64,000 nt of DNA from Saccharopolyspora erythraea (lineage in GTDB: Bacteria > Actinomycetota > Actinomycetes > Mycobacteriales > Pseudonocardiaceae): the NCBI RefSeq assembly GCF_018141105.1, contig NZ_CP054839.1:186001-250000 (forward strand), given 5' to 3'. The notes under the pieces were generated by a model. That model saw only the letters and a program-made list of their open reading frames with translations, had not been told where the DNA came from and did no database searches. A program made the translations under genes and the position numbers. This document shows, piece after piece, positions 1 through 10,538 of the stretch. The number at the start of each line of letters is the position of its first letter. Within the stretch, counting starts at the first letter, position 1.

Positions 1-1108
1 CGACGACCTGCTGCGAGAACGTCCAGTCCAGCTCGCGGTCGCCGGTGTTGGGCAGGTACCACTGCGGGCCGGCCAGCACGGTCAGCGCGCCGAGCCCGGT
101 CGAGAGCAGCACGCCGTGCCAGCGGTGGCGCACCGACATCGCGAACAGCAGCGCCAGCAACGGCCCGGCCCACACCCAGTGGTGCGACCAGGAGATCGGC
201 GAGACCAGCAGCACCAGGACCGCGTTGACCATCAGCGCCAACGGCACGTTGCGCACCCGCAGCGCGTAGCGGATGCCGAGCACGGCCAGCGCCAGCAGCA
301 CCAGCGAACCGGCGACCCACAGCACGTTCAGCGGGAGCCCGGTCAGTTCCTGCTTCGCCAGCAGGCTGCGCAGGGTGAGGTTGCCCGCGTAGACGGTGCC
401 CAGGGAGTCGCCGGTGGACAGCATCTTGTCCAGCCACCAGTCGGCGGAGTCGTCGGGCGCGGCCAGCAGCCCCAGCAGGACGCTCGCGGCGAAGGTGACG
501 CCGGCCATCGCGGCGGCGCGGAAGTCCCGGCGCAGCAGGAACAGCAGCAGGAAGCCCAGCGGGGTCAGCTTGATCGCCGCCGCGATGCCGACGAGCAGAC
601 CGCGCGGCTACCGGGTGCGCGGCAGCAGGCAGTCGGCGGCGACCAGCGCCATCAGCACCAGGTTGATCTGGCCGTAGTTGAGCGTTTCCCGGGTCGGCTC
701 GATCAGTGTGAGCAACGGCATCAGCACCGCGGTCGCCACCGCGACCTGTCCCGCGCGGTTGGCCAGGTAGGTCGACGAGCGCGCGAGCGAGTACGCCGTG
801 ACCAGGATCGCCAGGTGCGAGCACACCGCGACGGTCACCACCGCCGCGTCCGAGGACATCCAGGTAAGCGGAGTGAAGAGGATCGCGGCGAACGGCGGGT
901 AGATGAACGGCAGCGTGCCGGAGTCGGGGCTCTCGGGCGTGAGGTCGTCGCCGTACACCTCGAGGCCCGTCAGCCACGCGCGGGCACCGAGCCGGTAGAT
1001 GTCGGTGTCCATGTAGCCGCGGGTGTCGATCCAGTGCACGAACCAGATCGACAGGATCTGGAGGACGATCGCCGTGGCCAGCAGGTAGCGCTCGCGCGTG
1101 CGGGTCAC
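1..1108 (-). pseudogene. GT87 (DUF2029) polyprenyl-phosphate-sugar glycosyltransferase, interrupted by an in-frame amber stop, left end cut off
   Basis: The minus-strand frame from GTG 1108 encodes a multi-spanning GT-C protein of the GT87/DUF2029 type. It carries the motif YPPFAAILFTPLTW and, further on, PRGLLVGIAAAIKLTP. GGAGG lies about 10 nt before the GTG. A TAG at 608-610 stops the frame after 166 codons, but the same frame stays open and homologous through to position 1. The intact paralogue at 25244-26446 has Trp at this place (REPRWPRG against PRTR-stop-PRG), so one TGG-to-TAG change explains the break. The protein is probably an arabinosyl- or mannosyltransferase using a lipid-linked donor outside the membrane; the sugar is not known. 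The last 25 or so residues lie outside the window. A sequencing error is possible. Confidence 0.75.
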
Positions 1109-2730
<1,622 letters not shown>

Positions 2731-2733
2731 CGC

Positions 2734-4695
2734 GTGACCGACCGGACCACTGAAGCCCCAACCGCGGCGGCGGGGGAGAGCAAGCTCAGCGACGTCGCGT
2801 CGGTGCGCGCCGGCGGTTCGCAGGTGGCCGCCGAGCAGGTGCTCCAGCGCGTCGTGTTCCCCCGCGACGAGGACCCGCTGGACGTCCGCGCGCTCTACAT
2901 CGACGAGCCCGAGACGCTGTCCAGCTCGGCCACCGTCGTCTCGCGGCGCTCGGTGCGGGTCCCCTCGCACAGCAAGCTCTCGTTCGCCTCGTACTTCAAC
3001 GCCTTCCCCGCGAGCTACTGGAAGCGCTGGACGAAGGTCAGCGAGGTCGTGCTGCGGCTGAAGGTCAAGGGGGCCGGTCGGCTCGACGTCTACCGCTCCA
3101 AGCCCAACGGTGACAGCGTGCACCTGCAGGGCACCCACGTCAGCAGCCAGGACAGCTGGACCGACCTGGAGTTCCGGGTGTCGCTGACGCCGTTCGAGGA
3201 CGGCGGCTGGATCTGGTTCGACGTGTTCACCAACGACGCCTCGCTGGAGGTCGACGAGGCGGCGTGGACCACGGACCTGGACCTGCCCAGGCAGAAGGTC
3301 GTGGTCGGCACCACCACCATCCGCCCGGCCGACTGCGTGACCGCGCTGAAGACGCTGGGCGAGGACCCGCAGGTCCTCGACGTGGTGGAGCGCGTCGTGG
3401 TCGCCGACCAGGGTCCCCAGAAGATCCGCGACACCGAGGGCTTCGACGAGGCCGCCGCCCGGCTCGGCGACAAGCTCCAGGTGATCGAGCAGGCCAACCT
3501 CGGCGGTGCCGGAGGCTTCGGCCGGGTGATGTACGAAGGCGTCTACAACTCCGACGCCGCGCAGGTCATGCTGATCGACGACGACATCGCCCTGGAGCCC
3601 GACGGCGTGCTGCGGGCGAACGCCTTCGCCCGCGCGTCGTCGCAGCCGGTCATCGTCGGTGGCCAGATGCTCAACCTGCAGGCCCGCTCGCGCCTGCACA
3701 CCATGGGCGAGGTCGTCGACATCGGCGGCGCGATGTGGCGGCCGGCGCCGGGCGCGGTGACCGACCACGACTTCGCCAAGAAGCCGCTGCGCCGCAGCAA
3801 GAAGGTGCACCAGCGCATCCACGCCAACTACAACGGCTGGTGGATGTGCCTGTTCCCGCGCGAGGTGATCGAGCGCACCGGCCTGCCGCTGCCGCTGTTC
3901 ATCAAGTGGGACGACGCGGAGTACTCGCTGCGCGCCGGCGGCCACGGCTACCCGACGGTGACGCTGCCGGGTGCGGCGATCTGGCACATGCCGTGGACCG
4001 ACAAGAACGACGCGACCGACTGGACCGCGTACTTCCACACCCGCAACCGCCTGATCCTCGCCGCGCTGCACAGCCCGGACGAGGTGAAGGTCCCGATCGT
4101 CAAGCAGGGCCTCAAGCTGGCGCTGCGCCACCTGCTGTCGATGGAGTACTCGACGGTCGCGGTGCAGCAGAAGGCCCTGGAGGACTTCATGGCCGGGCCG
4201 GAGGGGCTCTTCGAGTCCCTGCGCACGGCGCTGCCCGAGGTCCGCGAGCTGCGCAAGCACTACGAGGACGCGCAGACCCTGCCGTCGGCCCGGGAGTTCC
4301 CGCCGCCGTCGGCCGACCCGGTGATGGCCGAGGGCCTGCTCAAGCCGCCGGTGAACCCGGCGGTGATCGCCGCCCGCGCGTCCAAGGCGCTGCTGCACAA
4401 CCTCAAGGAGCCGAACCGGGAGGCGGCGGACCGGCCGCAGCTCAACGTGCCCGCCGCCAGCGCCCGCTGGTTCCTGCTCGGCAACCTCGACAGCGCGACG
4501 GTGTCCAACGCCGACGGCAGCGGGGTGGCGTTCCGCCGCCGCAACCCGGAGGAGTTCCGCAGGCTCGGCCTCCGGGCGATGGCCAACTACCGCAGGCTGG
4601 GCAAGGAGTGGTCCCGGCTGCGGGAGGCGTACCGTGCGGCCCTGCCCGAACTCACCAGCGCCGAGTCCTGGAAACAGGTCTTCGACCAGAAGTGA
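2734..4695 (+). CDS. glfT2: Galactofuranosyltransferase GlfT2 (galactan polymerase)
   Basis: A GT2-family, GT-A fold enzyme of 653 residues (M. tuberculosis GlfT2 is 637). It polymerises the galactan from UDP-Galf with alternating beta-1,5 and beta-1,6 links on the inner face of the membrane. An N-terminal beta-sandwich precedes the catalytic part, which has NLGGAGGFGRVM, the metal-binding DDD near residue 282, the acceptor-site WW in NGWWMCLF, WDDAEYSL near 394 and a His near 417 in IWHMPW, in the order and spacing of the known active site. GTG 2734 has GGAGG 8 nt upstream inside the end of glf, so the two genes are one operon. Confidence 0.95.
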   Translation: MTDRTTEAPTAAAGESKLSDVASVRAGGSQVAAEQVLQRVVFPRDEDPLDVRALYIDEPETLSSSATVVSRRSVRVPSHSKLSFASYFNAFPASYWKRWTKVSEVVLRLKVKGAGRLDVYRSKPNGDSVHLQGTHVSSQDSWTDLEFRVSLTPFEDGGWIWFDVFTNDASLEVDEAAWTTDLDLPRQKVVVGTTTIRPADCVTALKTLGEDPQVLDVVERVVVADQGPQKIRDTEGFDEAAARLGDKLQVIEQANLGGAGGFGRVMYEGVYNSDAAQVMLIDDDIALEPDGVLRANAFARASSQPVIVGGQMLNLQARSRLHTMGEVVDIGGAMWRPAPGAVTDHDFAKKPLRRSKKVHQRIHANYNGWWMCLFPREVIERTGLPLPLFIKWDDAEYSLRAGGHGYPTVTLPGAAIWHMPWTDKNDATDWTAYFHTRNRLILAALHSPDEVKVPIVKQGLKLALRHLLSMEYSTVAVQQKALEDFMAGPEGLFESLRTALPEVRELRKHYEDAQTLPSAREFPPPSADPVMAEGLLKPPVNPAVIAARASKALLHNLKEPNREAADRPQLNVPAASARWFLLGNLDSATVSNADGSGVAFRRRNPEEFRRLGLRAMANYRRLGKEWSRLREAYRAALPELTSAESWKQVFDQK

Positions 4696-4742
4696 CCCCC
4701 GAACCACCGAGCCTGAGCGCTTAACCAACCCCCGGAGACGAA

Positions 4743-5327
4743 GTGGCTGCAGACCTGACCACGGCGGCTCCTGCCGAACCGCAGGATTCCGCACAGACAG
4801 ACGAGGCGAAGTCGACGGTCACCCCCGAAACCGTCGCGTTGCGCAAGGTGCAGGGCGCGCTGGCCAAGCCGCAGGTGGTCAAGGCCGCGCGCGCGATGTC
4901 GCTGTTCGGCGAGCACGCGGGCGGCTGGCTGGCCATCGGCGCCGTCGGTGCGCTGGTCGACCGCAAGCGCCGCGGTGAGTGGATCACCGCGGCCGCGGGC
5001 GTCGCCCTCGCGCACGGCGCATCCATCGGGGTCAAGCGGGTGGTGCGCAGGCGCCGCCCGGCCGACCCGCAGGTCGAGGTGCTGGTCGGCACCCCGAGCA
5101 AGCTGAGCTTCCCGTCCTCGCACGCGACGTCCACGACGGCCGCCGCGGTGCTTTACGGCGGGTTGACGGGTAAGAAGCTGACCCCGGTGCTGGTGCCGCC
5201 GATGATGGTCAGCCGACTCGTCCTGGGGGTTCACTATCCGAGCGACGTGGTCGCCGGTTCCGCGCTCGGCGGTGTCGTGGCGTGGGCCGTCCGGCGATTC
5301 ATCAGACGGCGGAGGAACCGTGGCTGA
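4743..5327 (+). CDS. PAP2-family phosphatase, Rv3807c type (putative decaprenylphosphoryl-5-phosphoribose phosphatase)
   Basis: A 194-residue membrane phosphatase of the PAP2 superfamily. The three catalytic motifs are present: KRVVRRRRPA near residue 100, FPSSHATS near 122, and SRLVLGVHYPSDVVAG near 158. In mycobacteria the gene at this place (Rv3807c) is assigned to removal of the 5-phosphate from decaprenylphosphoryl-phosphoribose, the step between UbiA and DprE1. The first 40 residues are polar and low in complexity. GTG 4743 has GGAG 5 nt upstream. Its end overlaps ubiA by 8 nt, which supports coupled translation and the pathway role. Confidence 0.85.
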   Translation: MAADLTTAAPAEPQDSAQTDEAKSTVTPETVALRKVQGALAKPQVVKAARAMSLFGEHAGGWLAIGAVGALVDRKRRGEWITAAAGVALAHGASIGVKRVVRRRRPADPQVEVLVGTPSKLSFPSSHATSTTAAAVLYGGLTGKKLTPVLVPPMMVSRLVLGVHYPSDVVAGSALGGVVAWAVRRFIRRRRNRG

Positions 5328-6444
5328 CAAGAAGGAAACCGCGGCCGTCCGGGAGGACGAGGCCGCCGAGAGCAAGGAAGAGCGGACCGAGGCCGAGCAG
5401 ACCGAGGCCCGCGCCGCGGAGGCCAAGGCGGAGGTCGAGGTCGACGCCGAGGGCACGATCGGTTCGGAGTTCGGCGACGAGGTCCTCGAACCCGAGGCGA
5501 CCAAGGTCTCCGACGACCCGAAGGACAAGTCGTCGGACGCCTACCACGCGAAGGTCACCGCGAAGGCGGGCACGCCCGCCGGCCTGGCCACCGGCCTGGT
5601 CAAGGAGCTGCGTCCCAAGCAGTGGGTCAAGAACGTCCTGGTGCTGGCCGCGCCATTCGCTTCCGGCCGGCTGCTGGAGACCGGCGTCCTGCTGGACGCG
5701 GTGCTCGCGTTCGTCGTCTTCTCGATGGCCGCGTCGGGCATCTACTTCATCAACGACGCGATCGACGTCGAGGCGGACCGGCAGCACCCGACCAAGCGCA
5801 ACCGCCCGATCGCGGCGGGCCTGATCCCGCTGCCGATCGCATGGGTGGTCGCGGTGGTGCTGCTGGGCGGATCGCTGCTCATCTCGGCATTCGTCAGCTT
5901 CCCGCTGGTCGTCGTGATGGCGGTCTACATCTCGGTGCAGCTCGGCTACTGCTTCGGCCTCAAGCACCAGCCGGTGATCGACCTGTGCATCGTCGCCTCC
6001 GGCTTCCTGCTGCGGCTGGTGGCCGGTGGTGCGGCTGCCGTGCTGGAGATCTCGCAGTGGTTCCTGCTGGTCACCGCGTTCGGCTCGCTGTTCATGGTGG
6101 CGGGCAAGCGCTACGCCGAGGTGAAGCTGGCGCTGGAGACCGGCGCGAAGATCCGCAAGTCGCTGAAGGCGTACTCGCCCTCCTACCTGCGGTTCGTGTG
6201 GGCCATCTCGGCCGCGATCACGATCATGTCCTTCGCCCTGTGGGCCTACGACATCCGTGAGATCGAGCAGTCCCGCTGGGGCCTGATCTCGATCATCCCG
6301 TTCGTGATCGCCATGCTGCGCTACGCGGTCGACGTCGACCGCGGCGTCGCCGGCGAACCGGAGGAAGTGGCGCTGAAGGACAAGGTCCTGCTGGTCCTCG
6401 GCGTGATACTCGCGGGCTTCCTGTTCCTGGCGTTCTACCTGTAA
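5320..6444 (+). CDS. ubiA: Decaprenyl-phosphate phosphoribosyltransferase (DPPR synthase)
   Basis: A UbiA-superfamily prenyl-phosphate transferase of 374 residues that joins phosphoribosyl pyrophosphate to decaprenyl phosphate, the first committed step to decaprenyl-phosphoryl-arabinose. KELRPKQWVKNVLVLAAP is the family opening, and NDAIDVEADRQHPTKRNRP near residue 144 is the aspartate-rich metal/diphosphate motif. About eight membrane segments follow. Residues 1 to about 85 form an extra acidic, Ala/Glu/Lys-rich extension, roughly 70 residues longer than in M. tuberculosis UbiA (302). GTG 5320 is preceded by GGAGGAACC and overlaps the phosphatase stop. A strong hairpin follows the stop. Confidence 0.93.
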   Translation: MADKKETAAVREDEAAESKEERTEAEQTEARAAEAKAEVEVDAEGTIGSEFGDEVLEPEATKVSDDPKDKSSDAYHAKVTAKAGTPAGLATGLVKELRPKQWVKNVLVLAAPFASGRLLETGVLLDAVLAFVVFSMAASGIYFINDAIDVEADRQHPTKRNRPIAAGLIPLPIAWVVAVVLLGGSLLISAFVSFPLVVVMAVYISVQLGYCFGLKHQPVIDLCIVASGFLLRLVAGGAAAVLEISQWFLLVTAFGSLFMVAGKRYAEVKLALETGAKIRKSLKAYSPSYLRFVWAISAAITIMSFALWAYDIREIEQSRWGLISIIPFVIAMLRYAVDVDRGVAGEPEEVALKDKVLLVLGVILAGFLFLAFYL

Positions 6445-6455
6445 CCCAGGCCGAG

Positions 6456-6487
6456 AAAACGCCCCCGGCTTCGGCCGGGGGCGTTTT
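6456..6487 (+). terminator. Intrinsic terminator of the glf-ubiA operon
   Basis: A perfect 14-bp stem (AAAACGCCCCCGGC and its complement) around a TTCG loop, ending in TTTT, starts 12 nt after the ubiA stop. Confidence 0.9.
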
Positions 6488-6523
6488 CGTTGCGTGCGGG
6501 GGATCGGACAGACGCGCCAGCGT

Positions 6524-6721
6524 CTAGCGGCGCACGTCCAACCCACCGCTCTTGACCTCACCGAGGAAGCTCGCCCACGCCCGGCGAGTCACGCGCAGCG
6601 TGCCCCCGTCCCTGTCCTTGGTGTCGCGGATGTGGGTCCGTAAGTCCTCGATCGCCAGCTCAACGCACTCGCTGGCCCCGCTCCCGCTACGACTGCTCTT
6701 GCGCCATCTCAAGTCCGACAT
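6524..6721 (-). CDS. DUF397 domain protein
   Basis: A 65-residue protein that is one DUF397 domain (WRKSSRSGSGASECVELA, then a C-terminal AWASFLGEVKSG). The family is small, cytoplasmic and confined to actinomycetes, almost always next to an XRE/DUF5753 regulator, as here. It overlaps the end of the regulator gene by 35 nt in another frame, so the two are co-translated. Such pairs are linked to developmental control in streptomycetes (the bldB/abaA/whiJ-type family), and some have been proposed to act like toxin-antitoxin partners. The direct function here is not known. Confidence 0.9.
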   Translation of the reverse strand: MSDLRWRKSSRSGSGASECVELAIEDLRTHIRDTKDRDGGTLRVTRRAWASFLGEVKSGGLDVRR

Positions 6722-7565
6722 CTAGAGCCCCTACCTGCGAGCGGATCAGGTTCGACGACTCGTCGGTGCTCAGCGCCAACTTGGTGACCTCGTCGAACGT
6801 GTCCGCGAACCTGGTCACGTCGTCACCATTCTCCACCCAGTTGCCGCCTGCGGCGGAGGCCACGTAGACGGCGGGCGGATCCGCCGCGTCCTGGTAACCG
6901 AGGATCACGAAGCCGCCGGTCATGGTGGCGTAAGCGCCGATGCCGAACGGCACGATCTGCAAGGTCACGTTGTCCCGTTCGGCCATGACCAGCAGGTGGC
7001 GCAGCTGTTCGACCATGACCTCCGGTCCTCCGACGACGCGCCGGATCACTCCTTCGTCGATCAGCGCGTGGTAGTTCATCGGGGAGGGCGGCGACAACCT
7101 CGCCTGCCTGCTCAACCGTGCGGTCACGTACCGCTGCGGCGGAGTGCTGTGGAACTGCTGACCGGTGAGGTTGAGGGCGCGGGCGTACGCGTGGGTCTGA
7201 AGAAGCCCGGGGATCACGAGCGGTTCCAGATGACGTGCCGTATCGGCTTCGTTCTCCGCGCGGAGGAATGCTCGCAGTGCCTTGGAACTTCCCGCCGGGG
7301 TCACCACTCGCGTCGCCTGTTCCGCCGCGTCCTCCCACATCGCCGCGGCTTCGACGCGTTCGTGGTCTTCCGCGCCGTAGAACGCCAGCAGTGCCTGCAT
7401 CGTGGCCCAGCCCGGCCGCACGTGACCGGTTTCGTACCGTGACACCGTCGATTCGGCAACGCGCAGCAGTTCGCTGGAATCCGCGAGTGATTTCGCGGCA
7501 CGGTCCCGAAGACCGAGGAGGAGTTGTCCGAGTCGGCGTTTGCGCCGGGTGGGCGTGGCTGGCAT
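6687..7565 (-). CDS. XRE-family regulator with DUF5753 domain (copy A)
   Basis: A 292-residue regulator. A helix-turn-helix lies at about residues 10-60 (LLLGLRDRAAKSLAD, then AESTVSRYETGHVRPG), and a DUF5753 domain follows from about 95 to 270 (LVIPGLLQTHAYARAL, then DNVTLQIVPFGIGAYATM). ATG 7565 is chosen because homology starts there, although the frame is open to 7595. It overlaps the DUF397 gene downstream and faces a small Cys-rich protein gene at 7713. It probably controls itself and that gene. A similar regulator lies at 14043-14867. Confidence 0.92.
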   Translation of the reverse strand: MPATPTRRKRRLGQLLLGLRDRAAKSLADSSELLRVAESTVSRYETGHVRPGWATMQALLAFYGAEDHERVEAAAMWEDAAEQATRVVTPAGSSKALRAFLRAENEADTARHLEPLVIPGLLQTHAYARALNLTGQQFHSTPPQRYVTARLSRQARLSPPSPMNYHALIDEGVIRRVVGGPEVMVEQLRHLLVMAERDNVTLQIVPFGIGAYATMTGGFVILGYQDAADPPAVYVASAAGGNWVENGDDVTRFADTFDEVTKLALSTDESSNLIRSQVGALDVGLEMAQEQS

Positions 7566-7712
7566 GCGCCTGAGCCTATCGCCGTTTTCGATCAACGAGC
7601 TGCACTCGATCGACTGAAAATAGCGCGCAATTGCACCTGCTGGCTTGTGTGTTCGGATGCGGCTCCAACAAGATCAGCACCGAAGGCGACAGCCGAGGGC
7701 AGGAGAAGCGCC

Positions 7713-7961
7713 GTGATCGACTCATCGCATTTCCCGTCCTGGCGCTACTACTGGTTGCCGGTACCGGACAGGTCCAGCGTGTACGGGTTCGTGCGGCATG
7801 CCTTTCCCGGCAGCAGGATCGACTCGGGCCCCGCCGGTTCTGCTTTCTGCGGTGAGGATTTCGCACTCGCCACGCCTTCGGAGATGGACTGGATTCGTGC
7901 GCCCACCTGCGAGCGCTGCAACGAGAACCTCAAGGAACTGAAGGGTGCGGCGGGAAGATGA
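7713..7961 (+). CDS. Small Cys-rich, putative zinc-binding protein (copy A)
   Basis: An 82-residue protein with the pattern YYWLP, RHAF, FCGED, then DWIRAPTCERC. One His and three Cys could hold a metal ion. The same order (YWRP, RHAL, LCGK, DWLAPTCACC) occurs in the protein at 13606-13836, so the two are homologues. GTG 7713 has AGGAGA 6 nt upstream; the frame stays open to 7524 but without homology. The gene faces an XRE/DUF5753 regulator 147 nt away and overlaps the next small gene by ATGA. The function is unknown; it could be a regulatory partner. Confidence 0.75.
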   Translation: MIDSSHFPSWRYYWLPVPDRSSVYGFVRHAFPGSRIDSGPAGSAFCGEDFALATPSEMDWIRAPTCERCNENLKELKGAAGR

Positions 7962-8119
7962 GCACGGCACCGGACTCGGCCGAGATCACTTCCGCGGACT
8001 CGGGCCTCGGCGGACCGACTCCCGAAGACGTCCTGTGGCTCGTGCACGAGTCGATCGACTGGGCGCGGGTCGGTCCCGATCTGCTGCGGAGAGTCATCGA
8101 GCGCATGCGGGCGCTCTGA
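7958..8119 (+). CDS. 53-residue hypothetical protein coupled to the Cys-rich protein
   Basis: ATG 7958 overlaps the TGA of the preceding gene (ATGA), and the frame runs for 53 residues. The C-terminal part, PEDVLWLVHESIDWARVGPDLLRRVIERMRAL, is predicted to be helical and amphipathic. I do not recognise the family. Its position as the second gene of the unit supports it being real; a membrane protein takes the same place in the second copy of the module. Confidence 0.55.
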   Translation: MSTAPDSAEITSADSGLGGPTPEDVLWLVHESIDWARVGPDLLRRVIERMRAL

Positions 8120-8237
8120 AAGCCGCCTGGTGCCGTTGCTTCCCCGACCTCCGGCACCGGGCGACGCGGCCGGTCGGCGTGGGCGTGTCCCCTTCCCGCG
8201 TCCCGCCGACCGGCCGTACCAGCGGATCTCAAGCGAG

Positions 8238-8282
8238 AAGCCCCGGCTGTCCGTCCACAAGGGACGAGCGGCCAGGGCTTCC
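8238..8282. terminator. Hairpin between convergent genes
   Basis: AAGCCCCGGC pairs with GCCAGGGCTT (one mismatch), with an inner GTCC/GGAC pairing. It lies between the ends of the 53-residue gene and the convergent membrane protein gene and probably ends both transcripts; there is no U-tract. Confidence 0.5.
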
Positions 8283-8322
8283 CGCGAGCTGTCCGAAGAA
8301 CCGGACCGCTGTCAGCGCATGC

Positions 8323-9078
8323 TCATCCGGCGTGCGCGGCCTGCTTGAGACGCCGTTGCCGTCGGGCACCGTAGATGATCGTCCAGGTCAGCAGCAGCGC
8401 GATCGTTCCCATGCCGAGCACCGCGGACAACGCGACCATCACGTCGATGGGCAGCACGAAGGCGAGCCCGACGCGCACGGCCGCTTCGGCGAGCAGCACG
8501 ACCGCCCACACCGCGGTCATGAGGGTGAAGGTGCGGCGGAAGCCCGGGTTCGTTCCCCAAAGGCCCTCCCACTCCTCGACGTTGTCACCGGCGGAACGGA
8601 ACCGCCTTCCGGCGTGGAACATCGCGGGCTTCCCGACGAAGCAGCTCGCGAGGAAGATCAGCCCGGTGATACCGGTGCCCAGCGAGTCCTTGATGATGAG
8701 GGTGCGGTCGTCCCCGGAGATCAGGACGAGCGGGAGCGCGAGCAGGTATGTCAGCAGCATGAAGCCCGCGAACGGCTCGAGCTTCCCGGCCCGGAACACG
8801 CCGAACAGCAGCCGCACGCCGGCCACCCCGGCACCGGCGAGCAGCGACACGTGCTCGCTGAAACCGTAGGAGCGCAGCCCGTAGTAGGCCGCCATGGGCA
8901 GACCCACGTCCACCAGCAGCCCGCCGAAGATCTTCAGGAACTTGCGGACCGCCGAGGGCGACTCGGCCTGCGGCGAGGTCGTCGACTGCGTCTGGGGCAG
9001 GGTCATCGTGGGCCTTTCGTCGGGCGAGCCGGCGAGCCTCGTACCGGCGGTTGTCGTGCGGTACTGCGAAGTCGTCAT
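8323..9078 (-). CDS. VC0807-family integral membrane protein
   Basis: A protein of 251 residues with about six membrane segments. LLVDVGLPMAAYYGLRSYGFSEHVSLLAG is typical of the VC0807-type membrane family, whose role is unknown. ATG 9078 starts 2 nt after the carotenoid oxygenase stop, which suggests coupling; ATG 9006, with GAAAGG upstream, is also possible and would remove a Thr-rich N-terminus. It is the second gene of the carotenoid oxygenase operon, so it may serve the same pathway or be controlled by the same PadR regulator. Confidence 0.8.
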   Translation of the reverse strand: MTTSQYRTTTAGTRLAGSPDERPTMTLPQTQSTTSPQAESPSAVRKFLKIFGGLLVDVGLPMAAYYGLRSYGFSEHVSLLAGAGVAGVRLLFGVFRAGKLEPFAGFMLLTYLLALPLVLISGDDRTLIIKDSLGTGITGLIFLASCFVGKPAMFHAGRRFRSAGDNVEEWEGLWGTNPGFRRTFTLMTAVWAVVLLAEAAVRVGLAFVLPIDVMVALSAVLGMGTIALLLTWTIIYGARRQRRLKQAAHAG

Positions 9079-9080
9079 GA

Positions 9081-10490
9081 TCAGGCGTCCAGTTCTGCGT
9101 CCGGGATCCAGGATCCGTGGAATCCGGTGGGCACCCGGCGGGGCAGGTGCACGGTGGCCACCGGGGCGGCGGTGAGGTCGGTGGCGTCGAGCACGACCAG
9201 GTCGGAGCCCTTGCCCGAGCGGTCGCTGACGATGGAGAGCAGCCAGCCGTCGTCTTCGTTGCGCGCACCGGCCGCGGGCACGAACACGGCCTCGCCCGCG
9301 GTCCGGCCGGCTCCGAGGTCGTGCGTCTCGCCGATGCCGGTGGCGGTGTCGTACTTGACGACCGCGGCGCCGGTGTTCGAGTCGTCCAACTGCTCGGCGA
9401 CGGTGTACAGGTAGCGGTTGTCGCGGCCGACGTGGTTCTCGTTCAGCGTCGGGAACTCCACTCCCCGGTCGTCGATCGCCTGCTCCCGCACGGAACCCGA
9501 CGCCAGGTCGAAGGTCCAGCGGTGCAGGGTGCTGCGACCGGTGCCGGAGAGCTCGCCGGCCAACCCGCCCTCGCGCCGGGCACGACCGTCGCCGCCCAGC
9601 CGCGACCACCCGCTGCGGAAGGTGTCCCTGTCCCAGCGCACCGCGTCCAGCACGATGCGTCCGGCCGCGTCCTCGCGGGCGTTTCCGACGTGGAAGACGT
9701 AGCAGGGATCGATGTCGAACCAGCGCACGGCCGGTTCCCCGTCACGCGCCATCACCCCCAGCCGAGCGCCGTAGTCGTCGTTCCACCGGTAGGGGAGGGC
9801 GCGGCCGACCAGGTCCAGGTCGAAGGTCACCGGGAGGTCCAGCCAGATCACGTGGTTCTCGGTGATGGCGAAGTCGTGCATCATCGTCGCGCTCGGCACG
9901 TCGACGACCTGGCTGCGGACCAGCTCGCCTGCGGGCGACAACCGGTGGTAGGTGAGGTACGGCGGCCGGAAGCCGTAGCCGAAGAAGTGCAGTTCGCCGG
10001 TGTCAGGGTCTTCCTTGGGGTGGGCCGTCATCCCGTTGGTCAGCCGCCCGTCGAAGGCGCGCGGCCCCTCGGTGTCCAGGTCGGCGGTGAGCTCGTAAGG
10101 CAGCCCGCCCTCGCAGAGCGCGAGCAGATGCCCCGAGTGCTCGATGATGTGCGTGTTGGCCGGCGTGACCGAGCGATCGAGCGCGGCGCCGTCGCCGGCC
10201 TCGAAGCGCCCTTCCAGCAGGTTGGTGCGAACCCAGCGGTTCCGGTACCACTCCGCACGGCCGTCGCGGATGCGGATGCCGTGCACCATGCCGTGTCCGG
10301 CGAACCAGTGCCCCGGGTTCTCCCCCGGCAGCGGGTTCGGCCCGTTTCGCAGGTACCGGCCGGTCAGCTCCTGGGGCAACGCGCCGGTCACCGGCAGGTC
10401 GTGGACCTCGATCTCGTCGGGCACGGGTTCCAGGTGGCCGACGAGGTGGACCGGTGACGCGCTCGACGCCTCCTCGGCGACTTCCGTCAT
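9081..10490 (-). CDS. Carotenoid oxygenase (carotenoid/apocarotenoid or stilbene cleavage dioxygenase family)
   Basis: A non-haem iron dioxygenase of 469 residues. RYLRNGPNPLP near the N-terminus is a family signature. The four iron-binding His are visible in order: TAHPKED, MMHDFAITENH, CYVFHVGNA and GFHGSWIP at the C-terminus. The fold is a seven-bladed propeller; the substrate cannot be read from the sequence. ATG 10490 has AGGGGAA 5 nt upstream; the open frame to 10544 is not needed. It is transcribed away from a PadR regulator, with repeated operator-like sites between them, so it is probably repressed by it. Confidence 0.93.
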   Translation of the reverse strand: MTEVAEEASSASPVHLVGHLEPVPDEIEVHDLPVTGALPQELTGRYLRNGPNPLPGENPGHWFAGHGMVHGIRIRDGRAEWYRNRWVRTNLLEGRFEAGDGAALDRSVTPANTHIIEHSGHLLALCEGGLPYELTADLDTEGPRAFDGRLTNGMTAHPKEDPDTGELHFFGYGFRPPYLTYHRLSPAGELVRSQVVDVPSATMMHDFAITENHVIWLDLPVTFDLDLVGRALPYRWNDDYGARLGVMARDGEPAVRWFDIDPCYVFHVGNAREDAAGRIVLDAVRWDRDTFRSGWSRLGGDGRARREGGLAGELSGTGRSTLHRWTFDLASGSVREQAIDDRGVEFPTLNENHVGRDNRYLYTVAEQLDDSNTGAAVVKYDTATGIGETHDLGAGRTAGEAVFVPAAGARNEDDGWLLSIVSDRSGKGSDLVVLDATDLTAAPVATVHLPRRVPTGFHGSWIPDAELDA

Positions 10491-10538
10491 GTGTTTCCCC
10501 TCAGGGGCAAGAGATGCCAGCAACTTCGCCGATGACTT

